Source: CAVTHW01 sp963734625 (lineage in GTDB: Bacteria > Acidobacteriota > Terriglobia > Bryobacterales > Bryobacteraceae). Taken from it: 64,000 nt of DNA. Made by a program: the position numbers and the translations under genes. The notes below the pieces were generated by a model. That model saw nothing but the letters and a program-made list of their open reading frames with translations, was not told the DNA's origin and made no database searches. The DNA lies in the NCBI GenBank assembly GCA_963734625.1, contig CAVTHW010000012.1, positions 245,022 through 309,021 of the forward strand, given 5' to 3'. This document shows positions 9,117-17,742 of the stretch, piece by piece. How positions within the stretch are numbered: position 1 is the first letter of the stretch; the number at the start of each line of letters is the position of its first letter.

Positions 9117-9318
9117 ATGAAGGACAAGCTTTTGAAGTATACCGTTTGGGCTCAGATCTGGCGCGACGAGAACGGCCAGGATCTCGTCGAGTATGGTCTC
9201 GTGATAGCCCTTGATCAGTCTTGGCGCGATTCTTGGGCTCCCAGGCTTTGCAACTACGATCAGCGAAGCGTTTACTACGCTCGGCGAAAGGATTACGACT
9301 GCCTTCGCCGCCCCGTAA
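9117..9318 (+). CDS. flp: Flp/Fap-type Tad pilin (one-base frameshift near 9211)
   Basis: The ATG at 9117 follows a strong AAGAGGAGA ribosome site. The product starts M-K-D-K-L-L-K-Y and has the Flp pilin signature E-N-G-Q-D-L-V-E-Y-G-L-V-I-A-L; cleavage by a prepilin peptidase normally precedes the hydrophobic segment. With the T-doublet at 9211-9212 read as one T, the frame continues I-S-L-G-A-I-L-G and a short polar tail ending A-A-P, stop at 9316-9318. That gives a pilin of about 66 residues, normal for the family. As written, the frame runs on into unrelated sequence, so a single inserted base is likely. It is the first gene of the pilus locus, behind a sigma-54 promoter. No TadV-type prepilin peptidase gene is visible in the window. 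Confidence 0.8.
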
Positions 9319-9550
9319 CCGTCCCCGTAAAGCGGCCCGCCCGCGGCTATGCATTACGCGGTGTCGTGATGACTTTGCCTTCGGCGGTGGCGTGGGCAAA
9401 TGGAATCTTTGACCGGCGGCGCAGCAGGCACTCTGCGTGCGTGTGTGCCGCCGCCGGTACGTTTTCTTTGTTTTTGGCGAAGGGGGGCCTGTCAGCTCGC
9501 ACCGAAGAGGGGGCGGCAGCCCCCGGGGTTCTAGGTTGGGAAAGACAGGC

Positions 9551-10708
9551 GTGAAGAAACTCAGGATCATACTGGTCGGTCCGGATGAAGCGCGCCGCAG
9601 GGCCGTGGCTGCGGAATTGGCGCCGCAGGAAGTGACGATCACGGGCGAATATGGCGCCTACTCGGACGTAAACCAGTTGAAATCGGGTGGGGGCGATTGG
9701 GATGTGGCCCTGCTCGACCTCGACACCGACCGGGAATTGTGCCTCGCGGCGGTGGACAACATCCGCCGCAAGAATGCAGCGGCCACCGTCATGGTGTACT
9801 CGACCAGCAGCGACTCCGAGTTGCTGAAGCGCTGCATGTGGGCCGGTGCCCGAGAGTTCCTAACCATGCCGCTCACTGAGCGGGCGCTAACCGAGGCCCT
9901 GATCCGCGCCGGCGTGCATCGCCAGGAAGGCATCGGCCAGAGGACCACGGGCAAGCTCCTGGTTTTCATTGGAGCCAAGGGCGGCACCGGTGCGAGCACC
10001 ATTGCGGCCAACTTCGCGCTGGCGCTGCGCCACGAAGCGCAGGCGGAAACCGCACTGCTGGATCTTGATCTCGAGCTGGGAGAAGTTTCGCTCATTCTCG
10101 GCCTCAAACCGCGCTTCACCCTGCTCGACGTGTTGCGAAACTCCTCACGGCTGGATCGCGAGCTGGTTTCCGGTATGCTGGTGAGGCACGACTCCGGCTT
10201 GGCGGTGATGGCTGGGCCGGAGACATACGATACTCCGGCGGTGTTCGAGAATGGAGATCTCTCGAAGCTGCTCCTTCTTCTGCGGGAGCAGTTCGCTTAC
10301 GTGGTGATCGATGCCGGGCCCAATTTGGGCAAAAGTTCGGAGTTGCTATTCGAGCTGGCCGAGTCGATTTACGTCGTCAGCCAGGCGGATGTTCCAGGGC
10401 TGCGTAACGCGCAGCGCTATGTGAATCATATGCAGAGCTTTGGCGCCGGGAAGGTTCGGCTCGTGCTGAACCGCTATGAACCCCGCCGGAATGAGATCGA
10501 CGAGGAACACATCGCCAAAGCCGTGGGAGTGCCGGTGGACTGGAAGATCCCGAATGACTACGTCGGCGTGCGGCGCTCGCACAACACTGGCACGCCCCTG
10601 GCGCAGGGGGATTCGCCGATTTCACGCGCCCTCCACCAGATGGCTCGGGCTGCCTGTGGAAAGGCGATCGACGACGGGTCCAAGAAGAGGTTGGGGTTGT
10701 TCCGCTGA
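9551..10708 (+). CDS. cpaE: CpaE/TadZ-like pilus localisation ATPase
   Basis: 385 residues from a GTG at 9551. The upstream extension of the frame to 9437 has no family similarity and lies across the intergenic region. Residues 1 to about 120 form a receiver-like domain: R-I-I-L-V-G-P-D, then D-V-A-L-L-D-L-D, then A-G-A-R-E-F-L-T-M-P-L. It is followed by a ParA/MinD-type ATPase with F-I-G-A-K-G-G-T-G-A-S-T and L-L-D-L-D-L-E-L-G. The second signature lysine of the Walker A motif is replaced by A, as is common in CpaE/TadZ proteins. The protein is expected to place the Tad machine at a cell site. It sits 43 bp before tadA in the same direction. The 230 bp between flp and this gene contain no clear promoter. 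Confidence 0.85.
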   Translation: MKKLRIILVGPDEARRRAVAAELAPQEVTITGEYGAYSDVNQLKSGGGDWDVALLDLDTDRELCLAAVDNIRRKNAAATVMVYSTSSDSELLKRCMWAGAREFLTMPLTERALTEALIRAGVHRQEGIGQRTTGKLLVFIGAKGGTGASTIAANFALALRHEAQAETALLDLDLELGEVSLILGLKPRFTLLDVLRNSSRLDRELVSGMLVRHDSGLAVMAGPETYDTPAVFENGDLSKLLLLLREQFAYVVIDAGPNLGKSSELLFELAESIYVVSQADVPGLRNAQRYVNHMQSFGAGKVRLVLNRYEPRRNEIDEEHIAKAVGVPVDWKIPNDYVGVRRSHNTGTPLAQGDSPISRALHQMARAACGKAIDDGSKKRLGLFR

Positions 10709-10750
10709 GGGCCATGGAGGACGGTTTGCATAGAGTAACGGTGAACGGAA

Positions 10751-12031
10751 ATGGATGACGCTGCTTTTGAGCAATTGAAGTCCGAGGTCCACCGCATTCT
10801 GCTCTCGAAGATTGACCTCGAGAAGCTCTCGGTCGCGGATGGAACTAAGGCCAGGCAGGCGGTCTCGGCGCTGGTGCAGGACATTCTGGTGAGTGAGAAA
10901 GTCCTGCTGAACACAGCCGAAAAGGAGCGCTTGCACGCCGACGTGCTCAACGAGGTCTTCGGCCTGGGCCCGCTTGAACCCTTGCTCAAGGACCACACCA
11001 TCTCCGACATTCTGGTCAACAGCAAGGATGTTACCTACATCGAGCGCGGCGGCGTTCTCCAGAAGATCGACGTCCGCTTTCGAGACGACCGCCACCTCAT
11101 GCAGATCATCGATCGGATTGTGGGCCAGGTGGGCCGGCGGGTGGACGAATCGTCGCCCATGGTGGACGCCCGGCTTCCCGACGGATCGCGCGTTAACGCA
11201 ATTATTCCTCCGCTGGCCCTGGATGGGCCGGCTCTTTCGATCCGCCGTTTCGGCACGTCGCCGCTGAGCGCCAAACAGATGCTGGATTTGAAGAGCCTTT
11301 CTCCCGAAATGCTGGAGCTGCTCGCTGCGGCGGTTCGGGCCCGCATCAATATCATGATTTCCGGGGGAACCGGCTCGGGCAAGACGACTTTTTTGAACAT
11401 GCTTTCGTCCTTCATCCCGGAATCCGAGCGCCTGGTCACCATCGAGGACGCGGCCGAGCTGCAAATGCAGCAGGAAGACATCGTGAGGCTGGAAACCCGG
11501 CCGCCCAACGTGGAGGGCAAGGGAGCCGTCCGCCAAAGACAGTTGTTGATCAACAGCCTGCGCATGCGTCCCGACCGCATCATCATTGGCGAGGTGCGCG
11601 GCGACGAAGCGTTCGACATGTTGCAGGCCATGAACACCGGCCATGAAGGATCGATGACCACGATCCACGCCAATACTTGCCGGGACGCCCTGGCCCGGCT
11701 GGAATCCATGGTCGCCATGACCAGCATGAACATTCCGGAGCGTGCCGTGCGCCAGCAGATTGCCTCGGCGATCGGCATCATCGTTCAGCTCGCTCGGCTC
11801 AGCGACGGTTCCCGCAGGGTGATGAACATTGCCGAGATCACGGGTATGGATGAGGACGTGGTGAGCATGCAGGACATCTTCACCTTCGTGCGCAAGGGCA
11901 TCGGGACGGCCGGCAAGATGGTCGGGGTATTTCAGCCCAGCCAGATCCGTCCCAGGTTCCTCGAGAGGCTGCGTGTGTGCGGAATCATTTTGCCACCGGA
12001 GATATTCGGGCGTCCGATGGATGTCAACTGA
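10751..12031 (+). CDS. tadA: Tad pilus assembly ATPase TadA/CpaF
   Basis: 426 residues, the usual length for the family. An N-terminal helical domain is followed by a GspE/VirB11-type secretion ATPase. Visible motifs are Walker A S-G-G-T-G-S-G-K-T-T, the Asp-box-like E-D-A-A-E-L-Q-M, the arginine-rich N-S-L-R-M-R-P-D-R-I, Walker B I-I-I-G-E-V-R-G-D-E, and the His box H-E-G-S-M-T-T-I-H-A-N-T. It hydrolyses ATP at the inner membrane to drive Flp pilus extension (and retraction in single-motor systems). The frame is intact. Stop and the next start are 12 bp apart, so it is co-transcribed with tadB and tadC. Confidence 0.95.
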   Translation: MDDAAFEQLKSEVHRILLSKIDLEKLSVADGTKARQAVSALVQDILVSEKVLLNTAEKERLHADVLNEVFGLGPLEPLLKDHTISDILVNSKDVTYIERGGVLQKIDVRFRDDRHLMQIIDRIVGQVGRRVDESSPMVDARLPDGSRVNAIIPPLALDGPALSIRRFGTSPLSAKQMLDLKSLSPEMLELLAAAVRARINIMISGGTGSGKTTFLNMLSSFIPESERLVTIEDAAELQMQQEDIVRLETRPPNVEGKGAVRQRQLLINSLRMRPDRIIIGEVRGDEAFDMLQAMNTGHEGSMTTIHANTCRDALARLESMVAMTSMNIPERAVRQQIASAIGIIVQLARLSDGSRRVMNIAEITGMDEDVVSMQDIFTFVRKGIGTAGKMVGVFQPSQIRPRFLERLRVCGIILPPEIFGRPMDVN

Positions 12032-12043
12032 GCTGAGGTAATA

Positions 12044-13015
12044 ATGTTGATCACTATTACGCTTGTCTTCGCCGCGGTTTTCGCTTTGACGGTCTTGCTG
12101 ATGGCGGCCGCGGGCGCCGGCGCTTCGGAGCGGCTCAAACTGACCCTTAGCCGCCTCGATTCCATCATGGCGACTTCGACCAAGGTTGCCCCGGATGACA
12201 CGACGATGATCAAGCAGGAGGAACTGCTCAGCTCGATCCCGTGGTTTGATCGCTGGATACGGAGCCGGAACGTTTTCGGCAATTTGCGCCTCCTGCTCAT
12301 GCAGGCGGACGTGAGGTGGACGCCCGGCCGATTGCTTCTCATCAGCCTGGCATGTGCAGCCGCGGCTATCGTCCTCGTTTACGCCCGGACCCTATCCCTT
12401 CCGGCTGCCTTCCTGCTCGGGGCGCTAGCCGCCTGCGTTCCCTGGCTGTACGTTTACAGAAAGCGCGCGAAGCGCTTTGGCGCCTTCGAGGAGATGCTGC
12501 CGGACGCTCTGGATTTGATCGTGAGCGCCTTGCGCGCCGGACACGGGCTGACCTCCGCCTTCGGCGCGGTGGCCAAGGAAATGGCTGACCCGATTGCCAA
12601 GGAATTCCGGCAGTGCTTTGATGAGCAGAACTTCGGTCTGGAACTTAGGACGGCGATGCTCAATCTCACGGCGCGCATGCCTATCCAGGACATGCGGATA
12701 ATCGCCACCGCCGTGTTGGTCCAGAGGGAGAGCGGCGGGAATCTGGCCGAGGTATTGGACAAGGTCGCCGCCATCATCCGCGAGCGATTCCGGCTGAAGC
12801 GGCAGATCAGGGTCCACACCGCCCAGGGCAGGCTCACTGGGTGGGTTCTGGGGTGTTTGCCCGTAGCCCTCGGAATCGCGATATACCTGTCGAACCCTGC
12901 GGCCATGAGTGTGCTCTGGACGACACCGCTGGGTAAGAAGATGCTTTATGGCGGCTTGATCTTGATGACAATTGGCGGCTTGGCTATCCGAAAGATCGTG
13001 AGAGTGCGGGTCTGA
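12044..13015 (+). CDS. tadB: Tad inner-membrane platform protein TadB
   Basis: 323 residues. It starts with a hydrophobic helix, has two further helices near residues 95-130, and a cytoplasmic T2SSF domain with L-P-D-A-L-D-L-I-V-S-A-L-R-A-G-H and F-G-L-E-L-R-T-A-M-L-N-L. A C-terminal pair of helices follows. This is the standard layout of TadB, which pairs with TadC as the membrane platform on which TadA acts. The ATG at 12044 follows GAGGTAATA. The frame is intact. The gene is flanked by tadA (12 bp) and tadC (8 bp). Confidence 0.93.
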   Translation: MLITITLVFAAVFALTVLLMAAAGAGASERLKLTLSRLDSIMATSTKVAPDDTTMIKQEELLSSIPWFDRWIRSRNVFGNLRLLLMQADVRWTPGRLLLISLACAAAAIVLVYARTLSLPAAFLLGALAACVPWLYVYRKRAKRFGAFEEMLPDALDLIVSALRAGHGLTSAFGAVAKEMADPIAKEFRQCFDEQNFGLELRTAMLNLTARMPIQDMRIIATAVLVQRESGGNLAEVLDKVAAIIRERFRLKRQIRVHTAQGRLTGWVLGCLPVALGIAIYLSNPAAMSVLWTTPLGKKMLYGGLILMTIGGLAIRKIVRVRV

Positions 13016-13023
13016 GGTTCGGC

Positions 13024-13941
13024 ATGATGCTTCCATTAGTGGCATTCGCGGTGGTTTTCGTGCTGGTCACGAGCGGTGGAATGTTGCTGTTTTACCGGCC
13101 GGACATTTTCAAGCGCCTGTCCAGCGTGGTCTCGCCCGCATCCGCGCAGCCAGGGGGACTGCACCGCTTCTGGCATTTCGGATTCAAAACCTCAGTGGCG
13201 GGCATCGTCACGCCCTTCCAGAAGGTGCTGCCCCGGAGCCCGGAGGAAGTCTCGGTGGTTCAAAAGCGGCTGATCCGGGCCGGCTACAGGAAAGACGCCG
13301 CCGTCAATCTTTTTTATGGCTTCAAGGTGTTGGTCCCGCTAACTCTCGTCGCCCTTGCTACGGTGACGCGCGTTTACGAATACGGACCCCTTTTCGTGTA
13401 CGGCGTGTGCGGTGGTGTCGGCTTCCTTCTGCCGGATTTCTGGTTGGGGAACCGCATCCGGAACCGGCAGCTAAGTATCCGGCTAGGGCTTCCGGATGCG
13501 CTGGATCTCATGGTGATCTGCATGGAGGCGGGCCTGGGTCTGGATCAGACCATCCACCTGGTGGCGGCAGAGCAGAGGTATACCCATCCGGAGATCAGTG
13601 ATGAATTCGCTGTCGTCAACCTGGAGCAGCAGGCCGGACGGCCGCGCGCCGACGCCTGGAAGAACCTGGCGGAGCGCACCGACGTGGACGCCGTCCGGGC
13701 GGTCGTCGCTACCTTGATTCAGGCGGATAAATATGGCACTAGCGTCGCCAAGGCGCTGCGCACCCACTCCGAGTCGCTGCGCACGCGGCGTCGGCAGCAG
13801 GTGGAAGAAGAGGCGGCCAAGACCGCCGTGAAGCTTGTGTTTCCGTTGGTGTTCTGCATCTTTCCGTCCCTCTTCGTGGTGGCCTTGGGCCCGGCCGTTA
13901 TAAAGATCGTGGAAGACTTCAATAAGTACTTATTGCCATGA
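13024..13941 (+). CDS. tadC: Tad inner-membrane platform protein TadC
   Basis: 305 residues with the same topology as TadB: an N-terminal helix, helices near 100-140, a T2SSF domain containing L-P-D-A-L-D-L-M-V-I-C-M-E-A-G-L-G-L-D-Q and T-D-V-D-A-V-R-A-V-V-A-T-L-I-Q-A-D-K-Y-G-T-S, and a C-terminal hydrophobic helix. The C-terminal L-R-T-R-R-R-Q-Q-V-E-E-E-A-A-K motif just before the last helix is characteristic of TadC. Start at 13024 follows GAGGTT. Intact frame. Confidence 0.93.
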   Translation: MMLPLVAFAVVFVLVTSGGMLLFYRPDIFKRLSSVVSPASAQPGGLHRFWHFGFKTSVAGIVTPFQKVLPRSPEEVSVVQKRLIRAGYRKDAAVNLFYGFKVLVPLTLVALATVTRVYEYGPLFVYGVCGGVGFLLPDFWLGNRIRNRQLSIRLGLPDALDLMVICMEAGLGLDQTIHLVAAEQRYTHPEISDEFAVVNLEQQAGRPRADAWKNLAERTDVDAVRAVVATLIQADKYGTSVAKALRTHSESLRTRRRQQVEEEAAKTAVKLVFPLVFCIFPSLFVVALGPAVIKIVEDFNKYLLP

Positions 13942-13966
13942 GAAAGAGTTACAAGAGGATAAAACT

Positions 13967-14062
13967 GTGGACCAAGTAATGCTGATTCGTGTCATAGCCG
14001 GAGTGCTTTTTGTCATCGTGCTGTATATTTTGATACAGCGGCGTCGCACCCGGGTTAAATAG
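13967..14062 (+). CDS. 31-residue single-pass membrane microprotein in the tad operon
   Basis: A GTG at 13967, preceded by AGAGGATA (5-8 bases), opens a 31-codon frame ending at TAG 14060-14062. The product has a short polar start (M-D-Q-V), a central hydrophobic helix of about 20 residues, and a strongly basic tail Q-R-R-R-T-R-V-K, so the tail should face the cytoplasm. It lies 25 bp after tadC in the same direction, before a large palindrome. It is too short for most gene callers. A platform-associated or regulatory role is inference only. Confidence 0.6.
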   Translation: MDQVMLIRVIAGVLFVIVLYILIQRRRTRVK

Positions 14063-14070
14063 CAGTCTGA

Positions 14071-14158
14071 GTGGGGCAGGTTATTCAGCCTGCGGACCCG
14101 CTTTCCAGCGGGTCCAGCCGGCCGGAAGGCAGGCTGTGTGCGGGATCGCGCGCCCCAC
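14071..14158. repeat. Nested palindromic element of 88 bp
   Basis: Three nested inverted repeats share one centre: outer GTGGGGC (14071-14077) with GCCCCAC (14152-14158), middle CAGCCTGC (14086-14093) with GCAGGCTG (14129-14136), and inner GGACCCGCT (14094-14102) with AGCGGGTCC (14107-14115). It lies between the tadABC block and the DUF192/pilZ block. It may act as an RNA structure separating expression of the two, or be a copy of a small interspersed element. The next 300 bp to 14464 hold no gene. Confidence 0.65.
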
Positions 14159-14356
14159 AAACGTAGGCGATTTTCGGACGCCCGGTAGTAGCGGGCGAGG
14201 GTGAGGAGCCCGTGGTGAAAGTCAGTCGCAGGCTAGAGTGATTGCGCCTGTAGCGCAAGCTTCAGCTTGCGTCAGCTCTTGAGGTCGTGGCGTGTCCAGG
14301 CAGTCGGTAGCAACGTATCCGTGCAGTGTTGAGGCGGTATCTGGCTGAGCCGGAAG

Positions 14357-14386
14357 CACCGAACCGCGACCGGCAGGGAGCGGTCA
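14357..14386. repeat. Interspersed palindromic repeat, copy 1
   Basis: ACCGAACCGCGACCGGCAGG continuing GAGCGGT. The pairing of CCGCGACC with GGAGCGG makes it a short imperfect palindrome. A second copy, with the same flanks and two changes, is at 19996-20032. It lies in the roughly 300-bp gene-free stretch upstream of the DUF192 gene. Confidence 0.55.
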
Positions 14387-14464
14387 GCGGGCATTGCCGG
14401 CGACGCAGACCAGTGGCATGTTCGGGGAACTGTATGGTTTGAGAGGCTCGAATGGGGTTGAGCG

Positions 14465-14875
14465 GTGGAACAGGAACTGTGCGTCTATAATCAAACCCGG
14501 CAGACGTTCCTGAGCTTTGGCGTGAGCGTCGCGGATTCGCACATCGCCAGGCTGCTGGGGCTGCTGGGCCGCGCGCGATTGCGGAGCGGCCATGGGCTCT
14601 GGGTTGTGCCCTGCCAGGGCGTCCACACCGTAGGTCTGCGCTTCCCGATCGACGTTGTTTATCTGGATGCAAGCCTTCGTGTGGTTAGCGTGATCGAGCA
14701 CCTCTCCCCGTTCCGGGTCACCCCGTTGCGGAGGCGCAGCGCCAGTGTTCTGGAATTGCCGACGCAGACTGTTTTTTGGTCCAACACCAAAGTTGGAGAT
14801 CAGTTTCTGATTTCCCCGCCGGAGGAACTTGCCGAGCACTGGGACTTGAAGCAGTTGCAGGATCGCGCGGGGTGA
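14465..14875 (+). CDS. DUF192 family protein
   Basis: 136 residues from GTG 14465. The fold signature of DUF192 is visible: a start with the modified T-x-x-S-F-G region, a central R-S-G-H-G-L-W-V-V-P-C-Q-G-V-H-T-V-G-L-R-F-P-I-D region where the family has its conserved M/H-T-x-x-x-x-P-I-D strand, and a C-terminal V-L-E-L-P-T segment. There is no signal peptide, unlike many DUF192 proteins. The gene ends 6 bp before pilZ and shares its direction with the tad genes. Members of the family are often found beside Tad/Flp loci; biochemical function is unknown. Confidence 0.75.
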   Translation: MEQELCVYNQTRQTFLSFGVSVADSHIARLLGLLGRARLRSGHGLWVVPCQGVHTVGLRFPIDVVYLDASLRVVSVIEHLSPFRVTPLRRRSASVLELPTQTVFWSNTKVGDQFLISPPEELAEHWDLKQLQDRAG

Positions 14876-14881
14876 CATACC

Positions 14882-15319
14882 ATGACCAACAACCTGATCC
14901 TCGATTCCGCCCGCCCGCAGCGGACGCCGGTCTCGCGGCTGGCAGCCTGGTTCACGGCATTGTTCAGTCACGGTCGGGATCGCAGAAGCGCGCCGAGATC
15001 CTGCCTCCTAGACCTGTGCGCCTATTATTGGGAAGGGGGCGTTTCCTCGGCCCACGAGATCCTGAACATCAGCGAAACCGGCGTGTATATTGCCACGCCG
15101 GCACACTGGTATCCCGGGACTGTAATCGAGTTGACCATTCAGAAAGGGCCCTGCACCGAGGATGGCCCCCCCCCGGGTCCCGACTCCGTGCTGCGTGTTC
15201 CGTCCAGGGTGGTGCGTTGCGATCCCGACGGTGCGGGTGTACGATTCGTTTATGCGGGGGCGCCGGCGCGCCGGCGCGTTCGCGAGTTTCTGGAGGCGAT
15301 GCATGAGGGGGGCCGTTAG
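14882..15319 (+). CDS. PilZ-domain protein
   Basis: 145 residues. The N-terminal region is basic and ends in R-D-R-R-S-A-P-R, an RxxxR-type motif where PilZ domains bind cyclic di-GMP. It is followed by a beta-barrel-like part with I-L-N-I-S-E-T-G-V-Y-I (the D/N-x-S-x-x-G motif) and a C-terminal V-R-F-V-Y-A-G-A. It probably couples cyclic di-GMP level to pilus or surface behaviour (inference). Its last 17 bases overlap the first tadE-like gene, indicating translational coupling. Confidence 0.8.
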   Translation: MTNNLILDSARPQRTPVSRLAAWFTALFSHGRDRRSAPRSCLLDLCAYYWEGGVSSAHEILNISETGVYIATPAHWYPGTVIELTIQKGPCTEDGPPPGPDSVLRVPSRVVRCDPDGAGVRFVYAGAPARRRVREFLEAMHEGGR

Positions 15320-15780
15320 TTTGAGCGGAACCGGCACAAGACGGCGGGGGCAAGCGCTCGTCGAGTTCGCCCTGGTGATACCCATCCTGCTTCTGCTGAT
15401 CTTGAACTTGGTGAACTTCGGCATGTTGATTTACTCGATGATCGCCGTGGCCAACGCGGCGCGCACCGGCGTGCAGTACATGGTTCTTGCGGGTGCATCG
15501 GTAGGCGGACCGCAGCCGCCGAGCGTCGCGAGCCGTCCAGAGGCCGTGGTTAGGCAAGATGCTTCCGCACTTGACCAGACGAAGTTGGTGGTCCTGGTCT
15601 GCACCAACAACAATGGGACGAGTCTGGCGGGTTGCGCCATCCCACATGCCTTCCGACCCGGAACCGACCCATTATGTCGTCGCCGTTGTCGATGTGACAT
15701 ACACCTATGTACCATTGGTTGGCGCCTGGAGTTTTTCGAATACCATCCACCGGCAGGCGGTGATGAGGATGCTCCAATGA
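15303..15780 (+). CDS. tadE: TadE-like pseudopilin, first copy (frameshift near 15655)
   Basis: From the ATG at 15303 the product reads G-Q-A-L-V-E-F-A-L-V-I-P-I-L-L-L-L-I-L, the TadE signature of a basic N-terminus, a glutamate five residues into the hydrophobic helix, and V-A-N-A-A-R-T-G-V-Q-Y soon after. Near 15655 the frame must shift: the downstream frame supplies D-P-E-P-T-H-Y-V-V-A-V-V-D-V-T-Y and ends at TGA 15778-15780, overlapping the next ATG by ATGA. Without the shift the two tadE-like genes are read as one 302-residue chimera. TadE-like proteins are minor pseudopilins of the Flp pilus. Confidence 0.7.
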
Positions 15781-16213
15781 TCCGCGCACGCCGGGACAAT
15801 TCGCGCGGGGCCGCGCTGGTTGAGTTCGGCCTGGTGGCGCTGCTGTTCTTTATGCTGCTGGTCGTTTTCATCGATTTAGGCATGATGTTCCTGGTCTACA
15901 ATTCCGTTGCCAACGCCGCGCGGGCGGGCGTCCGGTACGCTATTGTCAATGGGGATCGGGGTAACGCCGACCCTTGCGCCAGTCCGAGCGTCACTGATCT
16001 CAGACATCAGGACAGTGGTCCGAGAACTACGCGAGCGCGGGTCCGCTGGTCAAGGGCGATGTTGAAGTGACTGTTGTGTACCCCGTGAAGGCTATGCTCC
16101 GGGCCGCCTGGTTGGCGTGACAGCGGCCTATCCTTACCATCCCCTCTTGACCTACTTCTTCCCATCTTGTAATCAACATGGGGAGCACTTCGTGGGGAAG
16201 GATCACGTTCTAG
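15777..16213 (+). pseudogene. TadE/TadF-like pseudopilin, second copy, with several frameshifts
   Basis: Starts at ATG 15777 inside the stop of the preceding gene. The N-terminal R-G-A-A-L-V-E-F-G-L-V-A-L-L-F-F-M-L-L-V helix and S-V-A-N-A-A-R-A-G-V-R-Y-A are typical of TadE/TadF. From about 15990 the protein can only be followed by changing frame at least twice: N-Y-A-S-A-G-P-L-V-K-G-D-V-E-V-T-V-V-Y-P, then a region reading L-V-G-V-T-A-A-Y-P-Y, ending with W-G-R-I-T-F at TAG 16211-16213. Repeated single-base changes within 200 bp point to base-calling errors, although real decay is possible. Confidence 0.6.
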
Positions 16214-16222
16214 GGGCATTGT

Positions 16223-17559
16223 ATGAAGCGACATACGGGAGAAAGCGGCCAGGTTCTCGTCATGTACCTGCTCGCGCTGAGCACCTTCGTGCTCGGAGCG
16301 ATCGGACTGGCCATTGACGGCTCGAACCTGTTCGCCCAGCGGCAAATGATCCAGGCGGCGGCGGACGCCGCAGCCCAGGCGGGGATGATGAGCATCTTCG
16401 ACGGTACGGACCTTTCCGGGTCCGCGGCCTACGCGTACGCACTTAAGAATGGCACGGCCAGCGACGACCGTCACCATGGCCTTCAACGATGCCTGCCCAG
16501 GCCGACGATCGACCTCTCGACCGACCCGGTGAATCGTGACCTGTCGTCACCATCACCCGCAGGGTCAACACTACCGTGATGCGCCTGTTCGGGCCGACTG
16601 CGACCACGGTCACGGCCAGCGGCCACCGCCGCGATCACGTCTGTCGACAATGCCCCGCCGATTGTGGTCTTGGACCCGACTGCACACGGCGCACTCTCGA
16701 TATTCAGGGGAATCCCAACATTAAGATCACCGGAGGACCCGCGAAGAGCATTCAGGTCAATTCGGACCAAGCGGACGCAGTCCACTGCAGGGGTCGGAAC
16801 TGATGAATCTGTCGGGGACCTTGGGATCATGGGGGGGGCCGAGCGGCGGTTCTCCCTGTAATGGCGTTCCCGACAGCCAGTATGTTCAACCGTCTTCGCC
16901 GATTCAAGATCCATTGTCTGGTGTGAACCCGCCGTGGACCTGCCGATTGCCAAAGGCACGACTTCGGACCCCTCGCCAACGGTGTGAGCGGATGTCCGGC
17001 TGCGCCCGAAGAAGGCCTGCAAACTGTATTCGCCCGGTTATTACACTAGCGGGATTAACGTGTCCAGAATGAGACTGCGGTGTTCAAGCCGGGGATCTAC
17101 TATATGGACAATGGCGGCTTTGGAAACGCTGCCAATGGTAACATGCTGATGGGGACCGGCTTCACTACCGGCTACGACTTCGGCGACGGACCGTGTCACG
17201 GCCACGGCATGCTCGTCTACAGCGACCGGGAGGAGGAAGTTTCAACGTGGGCGCGAATAGGGAACGCTAGACCTAGTGGGAACGGATGTGCCAGCCCATT
17301 ACAAGGGAATCCTCTTCTTCCAGGATCGGTCGTCGACCAACTATAACCCTAGCCTCGGCGGGGGTGGCTACGTGACCGTAATGGGGACGATTTACTTGCC
17401 CACTCAGACGCTGAACCTATGGCGGACATGAGAGCGACAACGGAGATTATCGGCGAAATCGTCGTGGATAAGCTGGACTTGCAGGGCAATGGGGGCATCA
17501 CCATGACGCTCAGTGCTCAGCCGACAGTTACGCTCCGCCAGATTGCCTTGGTGAGGTGA
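16223..17559 (+). pseudogene. tadG: TadG-like pilus protein (Flp pilus-assembly TadE/G-like), multiply frameshifted
   Basis: ATG 16223 starts M-K-R-H-T-G-E-S-G-Q-V-L-V, then a hydrophobic helix, and A-Q-R-Q-M-I-Q-A-A-A-D-A-A-A-Q-A-G, the signature of TadG/vWF-type Tad proteins. The rest is scattered over all three frames. Recognisable pieces are an A-P-P-I-V-V-L-D-P segment, S-I-Q-V-N-S-D-Q-A-D-A-V, K-P-G-I-Y-Y-M-D-N-G-G-F, G-Y-V-T-V-M-G-T-I-Y-L-P-T-Q-T, and the end L-R-Q-I-A-L-V-R with TGA at 17557-17559. At least six frame changes are needed, so exact borders inside are uncertain. It is the last gene of the plus-strand pilin block. Confidence 0.6.
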
Positions 17560-17742
17560 GTCTTCACCGCTCCGGCCGAGACGCGATCCTTCCCTTCGAA
17601 AACGCCGAATCTGCTTGTCGAAGCGACGGCGGTCACAAGCTCATACCGCTAAATAAACCCTTCCTCTTCTATCACTTGACCCCGCAGCACGGCCGGCCCT
17701 GCCTCTTCCGCCTGCTATATCTACAGATGGAAGGTCAACCGT

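Noticed and set aside
10622..11668. 348-codon minus-strand frame opposite tadA
   Set aside because: Antisense of a fully conserved TadA; no signature of its own.
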